Part shown: positions 38,215-50,479 of the stretch, one piece after another
Layout: each line of letters begins with the position of its first letter
How positions within the stretch are numbered: the first letter of the stretch is position 1
Origin: Microplitis mediator
Lineage: Eukaryota > Arthropoda > Insecta > Hymenoptera > Braconidae
Assembly: GCF_029852145.1 (NCBI RefSeq)
Contig: NC_079971.1
Span: forward strand, 4,273,697 to 4,337,696
Direction of reading: 5' to 3'
DNA: 64,000 nt
Translations under genes and position numbers: made by a program
The notes under the pieces: generated by a model
Told to the model about the DNA's origin: nothing
Databases searched by the model: none
The model's input: the letters and a program-made list of their open reading frames with translations, nothing else

Positions 38215-40172
38215 ATGAATCCAATTTTAAAACATGTAAAAGTTATTAAATTTAATTTCAAAAAATATGGTTTAGTTTGTGATCGATATTTAACATTCAT
38301 GTTACACGTTTGTTTCAAATTAATTGGATTATCACCGTGGAAAATGGACACTAACTTGCGGATAAATACAGAAATACGAAATAAGAGACCCAGATTTCAT
38401 TTTTCATACTGGGGATCTTGTTACAATATTTTGGTATTTGTATTTATCGTTGTAAGTGCAGGTTATATGCTACGTAGTTTCTTGACATACTATGCTAATT
38501 ATTCTACTTTTACACCCGAAATAATATTCATAAACTTAACGTTGTTTTCAATCCTGTGTACAAGTGTAATACCACTTATTTATATTTTTCGGCAAAAATT
38601 GTACACAAATGTTCTCAATAAATTTGAAATTCTAGATAATAAATTGAATAAATGTGCGGATTATGAAACAGAAAATCACGTTATCAATTATTTAATATTT
38701 TCGATCTATATCATGATTATGTGTTGCATGATAATAGTAAAGCAATTGCGTTTTAAGTTATTATTGAATGTGACGCTTGGAAGTATTCCGGATTTTGTAA
38801 CTAGTGGCTTGATAGTACAATACGCAATGTTACTAAATATAATAAAGATACGATTCAAAACCGTAAATTCGATTCTTTCGAAACTGGGGACTTCTGAAAG
38901 TAAAATATTTCTATCACGTTCGTCGGTTTTTGATAACATTGGAAGAATTAAGAGCGCGTACGTTGACTTATGTGAAATGTGTGAAGATATTGTGAGTTTT
39001 TATGGAGCGCCCATGGTGATTAACATTATTCTTACTTCTCTTAAAAGCGTTTTTAATTTATATTACATTATTTTAATCTGTCTCGACTTACGAGAGAGTG
39101 AAATTTTAATGTATCTTGGTGGATTACTATCAATATGGTACAATTTTTCATTCACGGTATTAGCTACTACTGTCTCAAAAATAATGAAACAGGTAGGCGA
39201 CAATAATTTAATAGTGAAAATTAACTTTCAATGATAAAATTTTATTTATTTGTGCATTGCCACTGTTTTCAGAATAAAAAGACGGCCAGGATTATAAATT
39301 TGCTTTTGGATCGATATGCAATGGATAAGGAAATAAAACAAAAAGTAATTAAATTTTACATTCTAACGATACTACACGGAAAATAATAAATAGTAAATGC
39401 AACATGATGCGGCCTTGGTAAATAAACATGATGAAATCATGTTGCGGTAGCATGAGAATATCATGTGGCAGCAACATGATTTTCATGTAGCCTTAATAGC
39501 ATAAAATTAAGCTGCTACAACTAAATATTTACGCTTCAGAAAAATTATTTATTATCAAGCAACAATCAAGCAAAAAATCGATTTTTTTAAAATCCTGACT
39601 ACCCCTAACCCCTTAAGCAAAAATATCATTTACAAATGATTTAATTTGATAATTTACTCTAATTTTCATCTGCAAAATTATAAATTCGAAAAAATCTAGT
39701 CGCTTGATAATAAATAATTTTTCTGAAGCATAAATATTTAGTTGTTGCGGCTCAATTTTATGCTACTCAGGCTACATAAAAATCATGTTACTGCCACATG
39801 ATTTTTCTCATGCTACCGCACCATGATTGTCATGTTTATTTACCAAGACTGCATCATATTGCATTTAATATTTATTTTTTTCCGTGTAAAAATTAAAAAT
39901 TTAAATTTCGTCATATAATTTATTTTCCCGGTTACAGTTGACTCAGTTTTCAAGCGACCAATGGCACCTGACTGTTGACTTCACCGCTTGTGATATCGTA
40001 CCTCTAGACCGTACCCTTCTAGCAATAGTAAGAAAGTTTAACTTTTCTTCCGTAGATTATTTTGAATAATAATAATTTTCTGACTGATATATTTTTATAG
40101 ATCAACGGTACGATTGCAACGTATTTGATTATTGCGGTACAATTCCGTATCAGTGAAATTTCTGATCAATAA
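38215..40172 (+). CDS. Gustatory receptor GR-3, subfamily A
   Basis: Exons 38215-39192, 39273-39344, 39938-40027 and 40101-40172 give 403 residues. Subfamily A marks are IGLSPWKMDTNLRINTEI near the N-terminus and LSKLGTSESK in the loop between TM4 and TM5. DIVSFYGAPMVI precedes TM5, with Ala where the other copies have Ile, Leu or Met. TM7 reads TYLIIAVQF. Intron 2 (39345-39937) holds a 512-bp foldback element. Introns 1 and 3 are about 75-80 bp. It is closest to GR-4 next door in the first half of exon 1. Confidence 0.93.
39375..39886. mobile_element. CACGGAAA foldback element inside GR-3 intron 2
   Basis: The tips CACGGAAAATAATAAATAGT and ATATTTATTTTTTTCCGTG are inverted, with TA on each side (39373-39374 and 39887-39888). 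The arms contain GCAACATGATG, TTGCGGTAGCATGAGA and TATTTATTATCAAGC with their complements. It shares only the tip with 37024-37901. The receptor splice sites are untouched. Confidence 0.85.
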
Positions 40173-40261
40173 ATTCAATAAATATACGCTAAAGTGTTTT
40201 TATCAGTATTAAAATTTTTGTCTGTTTGTTTTAAAAATAATTGTACTTGTAATTAAACAAT

Positions 40262-40482
40262 CTAAATTACCACTAACGATAATATAAAATCTGATAAAAA
40301 AGAAAATGGAAAATATGTTCTTTTCCAACCTTGACCGCAGCTTTTAAATAGAGTGCCAATAGTATTGCAAGTAAAAAACAAGGCAACAATTATATCGTGC
40401 CGTAAAATAAAAACCAGGCATTCAATTGAAATTCAATCTTGTGGTATCCATCAGTACCAATTGCGATTTAGTAAAGTGAACA
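40262..40482 (+). promoter_or_regulatory. Upstream conserved region and core promoter of GR-4
   Basis: The AACCTTGACCGCAGCTTTTA block is at about 40327. It is followed by GTGGTATCCATCAGTACCAA and TTTAGTAAAGTGAACAC, near-identical to the GR-3 upstream region. The two flanks were probably copied together with the genes. Confidence 0.5.
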
Positions 40483-40508
40483 CTATCTGCATATTTTCAA
40501 AATAAAAT

Positions 40509-41951
40509 ATGAATCCAATTTTAAAACGTGTAAAATTTATTAAATTTAATTTCAAAAAATATGGTTCAGTTTGTAATCGATATTTAACATTTATGTTACA
40601 CATTTGTTTTAAATTACTTGGATTATCACCGTGGAAAATGGACACTAACTTGCGGATAAATACAGAAATTCAAAAAAAGAGACCCAGATTTCATTTTTCA
40701 TACGGGGGATCTTGTTACAATATTTTGGTATTTGTATTTATCGTTGTAAGTGCAGGTTCCATGCTACGTAGTTTTTTGACAAACTATGCTCATTATTCTA
40801 CTTTTACACCCGAAATAATATTAATCAAGTTAAGATTTTTTTCAATGCTGTGTACAAGTGTAATACCACTTATTTATATTGTAAGGCAACGGTTGTACAC
40901 AAAAGTACTCAATAAATTTGAAAGTCTGGATACTAAATTGAATAAATGTGCGGATTACAAAACGGAAAATGACAGTATCAATTATTTAATATTTTCGATC
41001 TATATCGTGATAATGTGTTGCATGGTAATATTAAGACAATTATATTTCAAGGCATTAGTGAATGTGATGCTTGCAAGTTTTCCGGATTTTATAGTTAGTG
41101 GCTTAATAGTACAATACGCAATGTTACTAAGCATAGTAAAGATACGATTCAAAAACATAAATTCGATACTTTCAAAACTGGGGACTTCTGAAAGTAGAAT
41201 ATCTCTATCACGTACATCAGTTCTTGACGACATTAGGAGGATCAAGAGCGCGTACGTTGACTTATGTGGAATGTGTGAAGATATTGTGATTTTTTATGGA
41301 ATACCCGTGTTGATTGACATTATTGTCACTTCTCTTAAAACTATTTACAATTTATATTACATTATTTTAATCTTTCTTGACTTGCGAGAGACTGACAATA
41401 TAATGTATCTCTGTGTATTACTTTCACTATGGTACAATTTTGTATTTACGGTATTAGCTACCAATGTCTCAAAAATAATGAAACAGGTATGCGACAATAA
41501 TTTAATAGTGAAAATTAACTTTCAATGATGAAATTTTATTTATTTGTGCATTGCCACTGTTTTCAGAATAAAAAGACGGCTATGATCATAAATTTGCTTT
41601 CGGATCGATATGCAATGGATGAGGAAATAAAACGAAAAGTAATTAAATTTCACATTCTAACGATATTAAAATTTAATGATTTAAATTTTGTCATATAATT
41701 CATTTTTGCGGTTACAGTTGACTCAGTTTGCAAGAGACCACTGGCATTTGACTGTTGAATTCACCGCTTGTGATATCGTACCTCTAGACCGTACCCTTCT
41801 AGCAATAGTAAGAAAACTTAACTTTTTATTCCGTAGATTATTTCTAATAATAATAATTTTCTGACTGATATTATTTTTATAGATCAATGGTACGATTGCA
41901 ACGTATTTGGTTATTTCGGTACAATTCCGTATCAGTGAAATTTCTGATTAA
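40509..41951 (+). CDS. Gustatory receptor GR-4, subfamily A
   Basis: Exons 40509-41486, 41567-41638, 41718-41807 and 41883-41951 give 402 residues. LGLSPWKMDTNL lies near the N-terminus, DIVIFYGIPVLI before TM5 and TYLVISVQF in TM7. The first half of exon 1 resembles GR-3 (VFVFIVVSAGSMLRSFLT). From about 40965 to 41815, introns included, it is almost identical to GR-8. This is a mosaic best explained by gene conversion or unequal exchange. All splice sites are intact. Confidence 0.93.
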
Positions 41952-42045
41952 TAAATTCAATAAATATTCGCCAAAGTGTTTTCATTAGTATAAAAATCTT
42001 TGTATTTTTTGTTGTTAAAATAATTGCACTTGCAAATAAACAATC

Positions 42046-42265
42046 TAAATTATCACTAACGATAGTATAAAATATGATAAAAAGAAAATGGAAAATATGT
42101 TCTTTTCCAACCTTGACCGCAGCTTTTAAACAGAGTGCCAATAGTATTGCAAATGAAAAAAGAAGCGACAATTATCACGCGATAAACTAAAAGCCAGGTA
42201 CTAAATTGGAAAACATTCTCGCGGTATCCATCAGTCATAATTGCGACACTGCAAAGTAAACACGG
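42046..42265 (+). promoter_or_regulatory. Upstream conserved region and core promoter of GR-5
   Basis: It has the same CCAACCTTGACCGCAGCTTT block as GR-3 and GR-4. The proximal part is GCGGTATCCATCAGTCATAA then CACTGCAAAGTAAACACGG, with TCAGT at 42230-42234. Confidence 0.5.
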
Positions 42266-42289
42266 TTTATTATATTTTTTAAATAAAAT

Positions 42290-44466
42290 ATGAACAAAAT
42301 AATGGGCCGAATAAAACTTGACAAGGTGAAGGAAGAATTTAATTTCAAAGGATATAATTCAGTGTGTCACCGTTATGTGACATTTATATCATACATTTCG
42401 TTCAAAATAATCGGATTATTGCCGTGGAAAATGGAGACCGGAATATTTAATAAAATTCAAAAAGTCGAAAATAAAAATTTTAAATCAAATTTTTCATACG
42501 TAGGATCGTGTTATAATATTTTAGTAGTTTCAGTTATTGTTTCATTGGATATTTATATAATATATGATATATTACCGCCTGAAATCGATACCCGTCTGAC
42601 AATAGACACAGTGACACTGAAAATTTCATTTGTTTTATTGCTGTGTGCAAGTGTGATACCACTTATTTATATTTTTCGGCAGAAACTGTTAATAAATGTT
42701 CTCAATCGGTTCAAAAATCTGGATAAAAAATTGAATAAGTGCGCGGATTATAAAGTAGAAAATGATTACACCAATCATTTTATGTTTGCAATAAATTTTG
42801 TGTTGGGGTGTTGCCTAATAATAATGAGGGAAATTTATTACATGTCATTAAAAAAAGTATTTCTCACGAGTTTATCATATTTTATCTGTAGTTTCGTGAT
42901 AATACAGTACGCAATGTTACTAAATATGATAAGAACCAGATTCAAAAGTATAAATTTGACACTTTCAAAACTAGGAACCTCTGAAAGCAAAATATCGCTA
43001 TCGCGTGCGACAGTTCTTGATGACATCGGTAGTATTAAACGCGCATACGTGGAATTGTGTGAAATGAGTGACGATACCGCAAGTTTTTATGGGATACCCA
43101 TGTTGATTGTCGTAATTGTTTATTCTATAAAAAGTATATTCAACTTATACTACATCATTTTGATATTAATTCAAGTACAAGAAATCGATCTTAGGATGTA
43201 TCAGTACGGATTATTTCTAATACGGAATATTTTCCTATTTACTTTATTAACGACTAATGTCACAAAAATAATAAAACAGGTACGGAATAATATTTACACT
43301 GTAAAAAATTCGCGGAGTGAATGCGGATTAAATCTGGAGTGAATGCGGAGTGAATGAATTTTTAATTATTCACTCCCCTCGGAGTGAAATTCACTCCCCA
43401 GGGGAGTTTTCGCGGAGTAGATAATTTTTTATTAATTTAATCCCTCCGGAGTGAAATTCACTCCGAAGCGGAGTTTTAAAAATATTATTAATAAAATATA
43501 ACTCCACTCAATAAAATCGAAGTAAAAATTCGCGTATTACATTATTGATCAGCTGATATGCACACACATACGCACATACATATTTAGGCACACACGCGCA
43601 CACTCGAACACACTTACGCACACATTTGCACAACCGCACACACCCGATCAGACACACCCAGACACCCGAAAACACACACGAACACATTCGCATAAACGCA
43701 CACACCCGAACACACACACGCACACATTTGCACACTCGCACGCGCACTCACGCACGCACACATATCCACAGACATTCGCACTCGCACACACACGCTGTTT
43801 AACAATTTAATATAAATTAATTTAAATGTTAAAACTCCGGACCGGAGTGAATTCGGAGTGAAATAAAATCCGCATCACTCCGAGATCACTCCGCAAAAAA
43901 AACTCCCAATTCACTACGCATGCGGAGTGATTTTTTTTAAAACTCTGGAACTCTGAGTAGCGGAGTGAATGCGGAGTGAATTGGGATTTAATTTCAATCC
44001 GGATTCACTCCGGATTTTTTACAGTGTAGTGACCGAAAATGATAAAAATTCGTTTATTTTTGCTTTGTCATTATTTTCAGAATAAAAAAACCGCTAGGAT
44101 TATAAATTTACTTATCGATCGATATGCAGCGGATGTCATAATTAAAAAAAAAGTAATTAGGTTACATACTTTTATGATATCTATTAATAATAAATTAACT
44201 GCTGTAACATAATTAATGTTTTTTTGTAACAGTTGACTAAATTTTCTAACGATCTCTGGCATCTGACTGTCGAATTTACCGCCTATGACATCATACCACT
44301 AGATCGAACTCTTCTAGCGGTTGTAAGATGATCAGATTTTCTATGCTAAAGATTTATTAGCACTCGATATTTTAATGAAATTTTTTTCCAGATTTCTGGA
44401 ACAATTGCAACCTATTTAGTTATCGCAGTCCAGTTCCGTGTCAGCGCATTTTTCATGAATAATTAA
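42290..44466 (+). CDS. Gustatory receptor GR-5, subfamily B
   Basis: Exons 42290-43279, 44081-44152, 44233-44322 and 44392-44466 give 408 residues. Subfamily B features are IGLLPWKMET, a LSKLGTSESKISLSR loop and DTASFYGIPMLI. TM7 is TYLVIAVQF. Intron 1 is enlarged to 801 bp by a complete MITE that begins only 17 bp after the donor and ends about 54 bp before the acceptor. The donor (CAG|GTACGG) and the TTTTCAG acceptor are preserved. ATG at 42290 is used; a second in-frame Met is five codons on. Confidence 0.92.
43297..44026. mobile_element. 'GAGTGAA' MITE with CA-rich core in GR-5 intron 1
   Basis: CACTGTAAAAAATTCGCGG and CCGGATTTTTTACAGTG tips are flanked by TA. Mirrored GGAGTGAATGCGGA and TCACTCC arms surround about 250 bp of (CA)n-like sequence (43558-43796). 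ORFs on the minus strand across the CA tract are artefacts. Part of this element recurs inverted at about 61597-62031. Confidence 0.9.
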
Positions 44467-45480
44467 AAGTTTTTCAAAGTTCAATGAGTGTGCGAATTCA
44501 TATCTGTTTGAAATCTAAAGTTTGCTCACATGTGTAATTATATTTATTACAATTATTGTGCCCAAAAAAAAATTAGTAATTGTATTGCTGGTTAATAAAT
44601 AATTTGGTCTATAATTTAAAAAGAAAATTGTTGTCTTTTAAATGTCACAATTATTGGAAATCTATTTTGTGTATTATATTCATGTGATGTATGAAAGCAA
44701 TTAAAAGTAAGTTTAGTAGTATTAAATAATTGTATGACTATAGAACGCATCACTCATACACATGCACAATAAAGTGAGAAATAGACAGTAAACACTCACG
44801 CGTCACTATAAAAAATTTTTTTTCAAATCGATTTCATTCAAACAGGTGTCAGTAGTCAGTTGTCCGTTATCGTGAATACTTTTAAAGATGTACATCAGTC
44901 GGTTATTTGAATAAATAAATTATGATTATTAACAATGACTTTACGTTTTATCAAAAGTACATACAGAAACTAATTGCTAATTAATTGAATGCCCTGTGAA
45001 AACTTAATGGTGATACCTTTGAAAGTTATATATCAGTCTGCAATATTTAAATCAATGAAAGCATCAATTTTGAGTCGAATCAATCAATGAACTATATTTG
45101 ATATTTTTTTTATATTCAACTTATTTTGGTTTTTTTTATTGACGAATTCAAAAATAATTTGTTCTACTTAAGATTACTAGTGCAATTTAAAAATTTATTG
45201 TCATTTTTCAATTAGTTGATAGTATATGTTGTCATCAATTGTAAAATCTAAATATTGCTGTGTTGCGACTATGCAAATATCAGATGTTTTGATTATCTTA
45301 ACGTAAATCACTTAAATAATTCATAATCGCTGGATTATTGTTGACTGTACAAATCATAAATATTAAATCCATTTTTAACGACGCATTCAGTTTATAGTCG
45401 ACTTTACTAAAACCATCACATATTAGTGTCACATGAAAGAAAATATGCATCAATAATCACAGAAAAAATAATAACCAGAT
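44467..45480. other. Intergenic stretch before GR-6
   Basis: AT-rich. Segments near 44560-44670 and 44820-44900 (for example TCAAATCGATTTCATTCAAA) recur before GR-9 near 52070-52140 and 52250-52320, which supports a block duplication. No gene is seen. Confidence 0.5.
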
Positions 45481-45550
45481 ATTAAAACGAACAGTGTTCT
45501 CGTGATATTCTTTAGTAGCAATAGTGACACCGCAAAGTTAACACTTCGGT
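45481..45550 (+). promoter_or_regulatory. Putative core promoter of GR-6
   Basis: TCTCGTGATATTCTTTAGTA then GACACCGCAAAGTTAACACT. This version, with TTTAGT in place of TCAGT, is shared with GR-9. Confidence 0.45.
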
Positions 45551-45572
45551 CTGACATATTAACGGAATAAAA

Positions 45573-47415
45573 ATGAATCGAATAACGGAAGGACAAAATT
45601 TGAATGAGTCCAAAAATTACTCTAATTATAGTCAAGATGATTCAGTGTATTATAGATTTTTTCTACTTGTTCAACACATTTTTTTCAAAATATTCGGATT
45701 GTCGCCGTGGGCAATAGACTTTTCTGAAATATTTAACAGAAACCGCAAAGCTGGAAATCGAAATTTCCAGTGGAATTTTTCATATATTGGATCATTTTAT
45801 AATATTCTGTTATCTTTAGTTGTTTCTTCATTAAGTCTTTATAGACTATTTGGCAAACTAATAGGATGGACTCTTTATAACTCACTATTGGTATCAACTG
45901 TAGTAGAATTTTTGTATTTTACTTTACTCTGTACAAATTTTATTCTCCTTATTTATGTATTTCGTCAGAAATTATTAACGAGTGTCAACAACAGATTCAA
46001 AATTGTTGACGAAGTGTTAAATAAGTGCGCAGATTATGAAATCGAGAAGAATTGCACCAATGATTTAATATTTGCCGTTAATTTTTTTACAACTATTTGC
46101 CTAATAATAATAATGGATCTGTTTTACTCTCCATCATTGAGCGTTTTTTTCGAAAATTTACCAGCCGTGATTAGCGGTGCAGTAGTAATACAATATACGA
46201 TGCTGCTCAATAGAGTTGACATTAGGTTCAGAAGTATAAATTCAACTATTTCGAAATTAGTTACATTAAAATCTAATGAAACTCAAACACACATATCTTC
46301 TGTGACACTAAAAGTACTTTCCCGCGAATCAGTTCTCAATGACGTCGACAATCTAAAATTCGCTTTCATGGAGTTGAGAGACATGTGTCAAGATACTGCT
46401 GATTTTTATGGAATACCTATTTTAATTGTCATTTTTTGTTTTGCTGTAAGAACTATCTCTACTGTGTACTTTATAATATTGTCATTTTTCAATGTACCGA
46501 CTATAAACATGGTGTGGCATGTGGATGGAATCCGATTGATGTGGGCTACTTTACTATTTACTACGTTAACTACCAGTGCTACTAGACTCATGAAACAGGT
46601 AGAGGGATTTTATTTTAAAATAACAGACCCCTGAGAAATTTCGTGAGTCATACGGTAACATTTTGACCCTAGTGTGGAAAAACGACCGAGGGTTTTCAAA
46701 ATTTATCTTCAATAACTTCTGTAAAATATTTCTCACTTTTACAGAGAACCCTTAGCCTTGATCATATATTAGTTTTATTGAGAAGTAAAAAAATAAAATA
46801 TTTGAAAATGGTCTGGGGTCAAAATGGCACCTGATGTCATCTGAGGGGTAATATAAAACTTTGCTGGCGAACGCACCATAAAATCAATAACTTATAAGTT
46901 TTTTTTATGAATTTGAAATTTTCTTAGCGGGAAATTTGAATAATTTGTAGGTCGCTTTTTAAAATTCATCTAACGATTTATTAAGTTAGTTATTTAAATT
47001 TGGGCATCGATTTCAGAATAGAAAACTGGGAAAAACGATAAATTTGCTGACGGATCAGCATTCAATGGATGAGAAAATAATCACTAAAGTAATTAAAACT
47101 TCTACTTTAATAATATCAATTATATATTTAATAAAAATAGTAATAGATAATTTATAAATTTCAGTTATCGAAATTTTCAAGTGATCTCTGGCATTTAAAG
47201 ATTGAATTGACTGCTTGCGATATTATACCCCTAGATCGTACGCTTCTAGCAATCGTGAGAAATTTTGTATTCTTGTTTCCTATTCCATAATTATTTGAAA
47301 ATTTTTTTTTGATTACTGTTTTTTTTAGATTACCGGTACTTTGGCAACTTATCTCGTAATCGGCGTGCAATTTGCTCTTAATTCACCATCTCATCAAAAA
47401 AACAATGATTTATAA
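45573..47415 (+). CDS. Gustatory receptor GR-6, subfamily C
   Basis: Exons 45573-46598, 47017-47088, 47165-47254 and 47329-47415 give 424 residues, the longest of the array. It carries SQDDSVYYRFFLLVQ, FGLSPWAIDFSEIF, DTADFYGIPILI and TYLVIGVQF. The loop between TM4 and TM5 is about 15 residues longer than in subfamilies A and B. The C-terminal tail is also longer (SPSHQKNNDL). Exon 2 has NRKLGKT and DQHSMDEKI. Its closest relative in the window is GR-9. Confidence 0.93.
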
Positions 47416-47503
47416 AAGTGTTTTTCCGTGTGGTCATTTGCCCAATAGATATTTAGAAATAAAAATTTTGTATTCAATCACACAATAATTTCATTGATTA
47501 TTT

Positions 47504-47590
47504 CCAAAATTTCTAAATGATCGCTAAGATTCAAAATTTGAATTCAAAACCTACGATATTTTATCACTAGATCGCGTTATTCGGGATTTG
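47504..47590 (+). pseudogene. Relic of a GR exon 3
   Basis: Read in the frame starting AAATTTCTAAATGATCGC, the segment matches exon 3 of the family (KFxND at the start, YDILSLDR near the end) but has an in-frame TAA. No other exons of this copy were found, so it is a decayed receptor fragment between GR-6 and GR-7. Confidence 0.55.
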
Positions 47591-47740
47591 TGAAGTAAAC
47601 ATAAAAAATTGATTATTTCCTGGCCTTGCATGTGGCTCCTATAATAGGGTACTTTACTGTAAATATCAACAAACAATTGTCACACAGCAAAATATATGCA
47701 ACTATGATTACAAAAAAAAAAAAAAAAGTAAAATCTAGAT

Positions 47741-47810
47741 ATAGAAACGAACAACACGCTCGTGCTACTCATCAGTAGTTATCGTGACACTGCGAAGTAA
47801 ACACTTGGGT
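47741..47810 (+). promoter_or_regulatory. Putative core promoter of GR-7
   Basis: CTCGTGCTACTCATCAGTAG then GACACTGCGAAGTAAACACT aligns with the other upstream blocks. TCAGT is at 47772-47776, 71 bp before the ATG. Confidence 0.45.
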
Positions 47811-47846
47811 CTGACGCATTAATGGAGTTCAATATAAATAATAATA

Positions 47847-50111
47847 ATGGAAGGAATAAATTTGAGCAGGTCAAAAAAAAAATTAAATAGTCAAGATGAT
47901 TCAGTGTATTACCGATATTTCATACTTTTTCACTACATTTTTTTCAAAACAATTGGATTGTTACCATGGACGATGGAAACTTCCGGAATATTCCGCGGAA
48001 ACCGCGAAGTTGAAAATCGAAATTTTGATTGCTATTTTTCATACCTTGGTTCTTGTTACAGTATTTTGACATTTGTAGTCTATGTTTCATTTGATATTTT
48101 AGTTGTATTAAATATTTCATTAACTGAAATCGGTTTGAATCCATCATTAGACTTAATATCGATAAAACTCTCGTTTATTACGATCATGTGCACAAGTTTA
48201 GTTATATTAATTTACATTTTTCGGCAAAAATTGTTAATAAGTGTTAACAAGCGATCTAAAAGTGTTGATCAGCAATTAAGTAAATGTGCAGATTACCAAC
48301 TAGAAATTAATAATAGCAATTATTTGATCTTTGCTGTTAATTCCGTTTTGATTATAAGCTCAATAATAACGAGACAAATTCATTATAAATCATTTATTTT
48401 AGTTTTAACTGTCGGCTTTCCATATTTTATCGGTAGTTGGGTGATAATACAATACTCGTTCTTATTAAACATGATAAGAACCAGATTCAAAAGTATCAAT
48501 TTGACGCTTTCGAAATTAGGAACTTCTGAAAGCAAAATATCGCTATCACGTGAGTCAGTTATTGATGACATTGACGTGATTAAAAGGGCGTATGTAGAAT
48601 TATGTGGAATGTGTGAAGATATTGGAGATTTTTATGGGTTGCCCATATTGATTATTATTATAAGTCTGTGTGTTAGAAGTATTTTGAATCTGTACAACAC
48701 AATTTTAGTTCTAATTAACATACAAAAAGCTGGCACTATTATGTACCAGTATGGAATATCCTTATCACGAATTATCTTTTTATTCATGGTAATGACTAGT
48801 TTTATAACTGAAATAATGAAACAGGTATGCGATAATAATTTCGGTAGGATTTTTAAAATTGGATAAAATTTATTTGACCATTGCCACTTTTTCAGATTAA
48901 AAAAACCGCTAGGATTATAAATTTACTTATCGATCGATATTCAGCCGATGAGAAAATCAGAAAAAAGGTAGGAGAGCATGGGGGAAGAGAAATGAGACTG
49001 TGGGGCAAAATGAGACACTACTTTTCAACAACAAAAAATTTCTACGGTCTGTTAAAAAATATGGGATGAGTTGGTCACTCCAAATATTTTAATCATTTCC
49101 ACAAAAGTATTTTTATCATATGTGAAAATATATATTCTTGTCATATATGAAAAATATATTCTGATCATATATAAAAACATATATTTATATTGTGTATGGA
49201 AAAAAAGTTTCTTATTTGTATGACCAACTCCAATTAAATTAGATCTGAATTTTAATATATTTTTTTAATTACAGTTAAAATTGTCAAAATTTGTTAATTT
49301 GATGCGAATATATATCCCCATATACATATACATACACCGAATAAAATATATGCTTAAATATAGTAAAGAAAATATATGGTACCATATACAATATAAATTA
49401 TATGCTACTATATATTTTATTTCATATAAAAATTTTATATTTTTTGAATATAAAAGGAAACATACCAATACAATATATTATAAGGTAAACGTAAATATAT
49501 ATATATATAGCTTAATATAAAAAACATATAAGTTATATACATGGAATACATATATTTACGACAGTATATAATTTTATATTAAATCGGCCAAAATCTCTGT
49601 ATGATTTTTTATAATATACAATATACTATATCACATATTTTGTTGGTGCAAACACATATGATTCTATATATATTTTAACCATATATCGTTTTTTCATACG
49701 GGATACTTCGCCTGACTAACTTACCCCATACTTTTTTCTAGAGATTACATAAAAAAATTTTCTGTTGAAAAATGGTCTTTAATTTTTCCCAATTTCCTGT
49801 GAAGGAAACTTAATATTTTTAATAACATCAGTGCTCAGTAAATTAAATTTTTTTATATATACAATTTTTCTGATAGTTGGAAAAATTTTCACGTGACCTC
49901 TGGCATCTGACCATTGACTTCACTGCTTGTGATATCATCCCACTAGATCGTACCCTCCTAGCAATAGTAAGTAAATTTGTTTTTTTTTTTTATTATATTA
50001 TTTAAAGAAACATTTCCTTAAATTACTGAAATTTTTTTTCAGATTACTGGTACAATCGCAACATATTTAGTAATTGCGGTACAATTCCGTGTCAGCTCGC
50101 CCTCTGATTAA
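47847..50111 (+). CDS. Gustatory receptor GR-7, subfamily B
   Basis: Exons 47847-48824, 48896-48967, 49877-49966 and 50043-50111 give 402 residues. It carries IGLLPWTMET, a LSKLGTSESKISLSRESV loop, DIGDFYGLPILI and TYLVIAVQF. Exon 2 begins IKKTARII, unlike the NKK of its relatives. Intron 2 (48968-49876) holds a foldback element copy. Its exon-3 acceptor is TGATAG|TTG. Its N-terminus shares the SQDDSVYYR motif with subfamily C, a possible sign of exchange between subfamilies. The downstream sequence recurs after the pseudogene at 62156. Confidence 0.92.
49100..49702. mobile_element. Partial CCCGTATG foldback element in GR-7 intron 2
   Basis: The right tip (TCGTTTTTTCATACGGG) and most of the interior are the reverse complement of the element at 13673-14969. 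The left side fades near 49100 without a recognisable tip. A piece of GC-tipped element (GGGGAAGAGAAATGAGACTG, near 48981) precedes it. Confidence 0.65.
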
Positions 50112-50360
50112 CAACATAAAATTTTACCAAAGTATTTTAATTTCCTTGCAAAAGTTTTCTAATCCTTAGTACTCCAAATTCCTCCAGATAATTTATGCGA
50201 GTGAATATTATTGATTTTAATTTATTGTATGACTGCAGACAGGAAATAGAATATAATAGCTTCTATAATAAGCGGAGAAAAAATATATAATTGTCAATAT
50301 ACTAATTGAGTCGTCTCTCTCATTATTGAGATTATCACCTCAATAAAGCAAATGAAAATA

Positions 50361-50460
50361 AATAATCACGCAACAAAGGAAAAGCCAAGTATTCAATTGG
50401 AATCCACTCTCGTGGTGACCATCAGTACCAATTGCGACTTAGTAAAGTGAACACTGTATA
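50361..50460 (+). promoter_or_regulatory. Putative core promoter of GR-8
   Basis: AATCACGCAACAAAG, CCAAGTATTCAATTGGAATC, CTCGTGGTGACCATCAGTAC and TTAGTAAAGTGAACACTG. Virtually the same block stands before GR-11. Confidence 0.5.
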
Positions 50461-50479
50461 CATATTTTCAAAATAAAAT

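Noticed and set aside
43508..43805. Cys/Val-rich ORFs, also at 55742-56034 and 61487-61844
   Set aside because: They translate (CA/GT)n repeats in MITE cores. No gene is likely.
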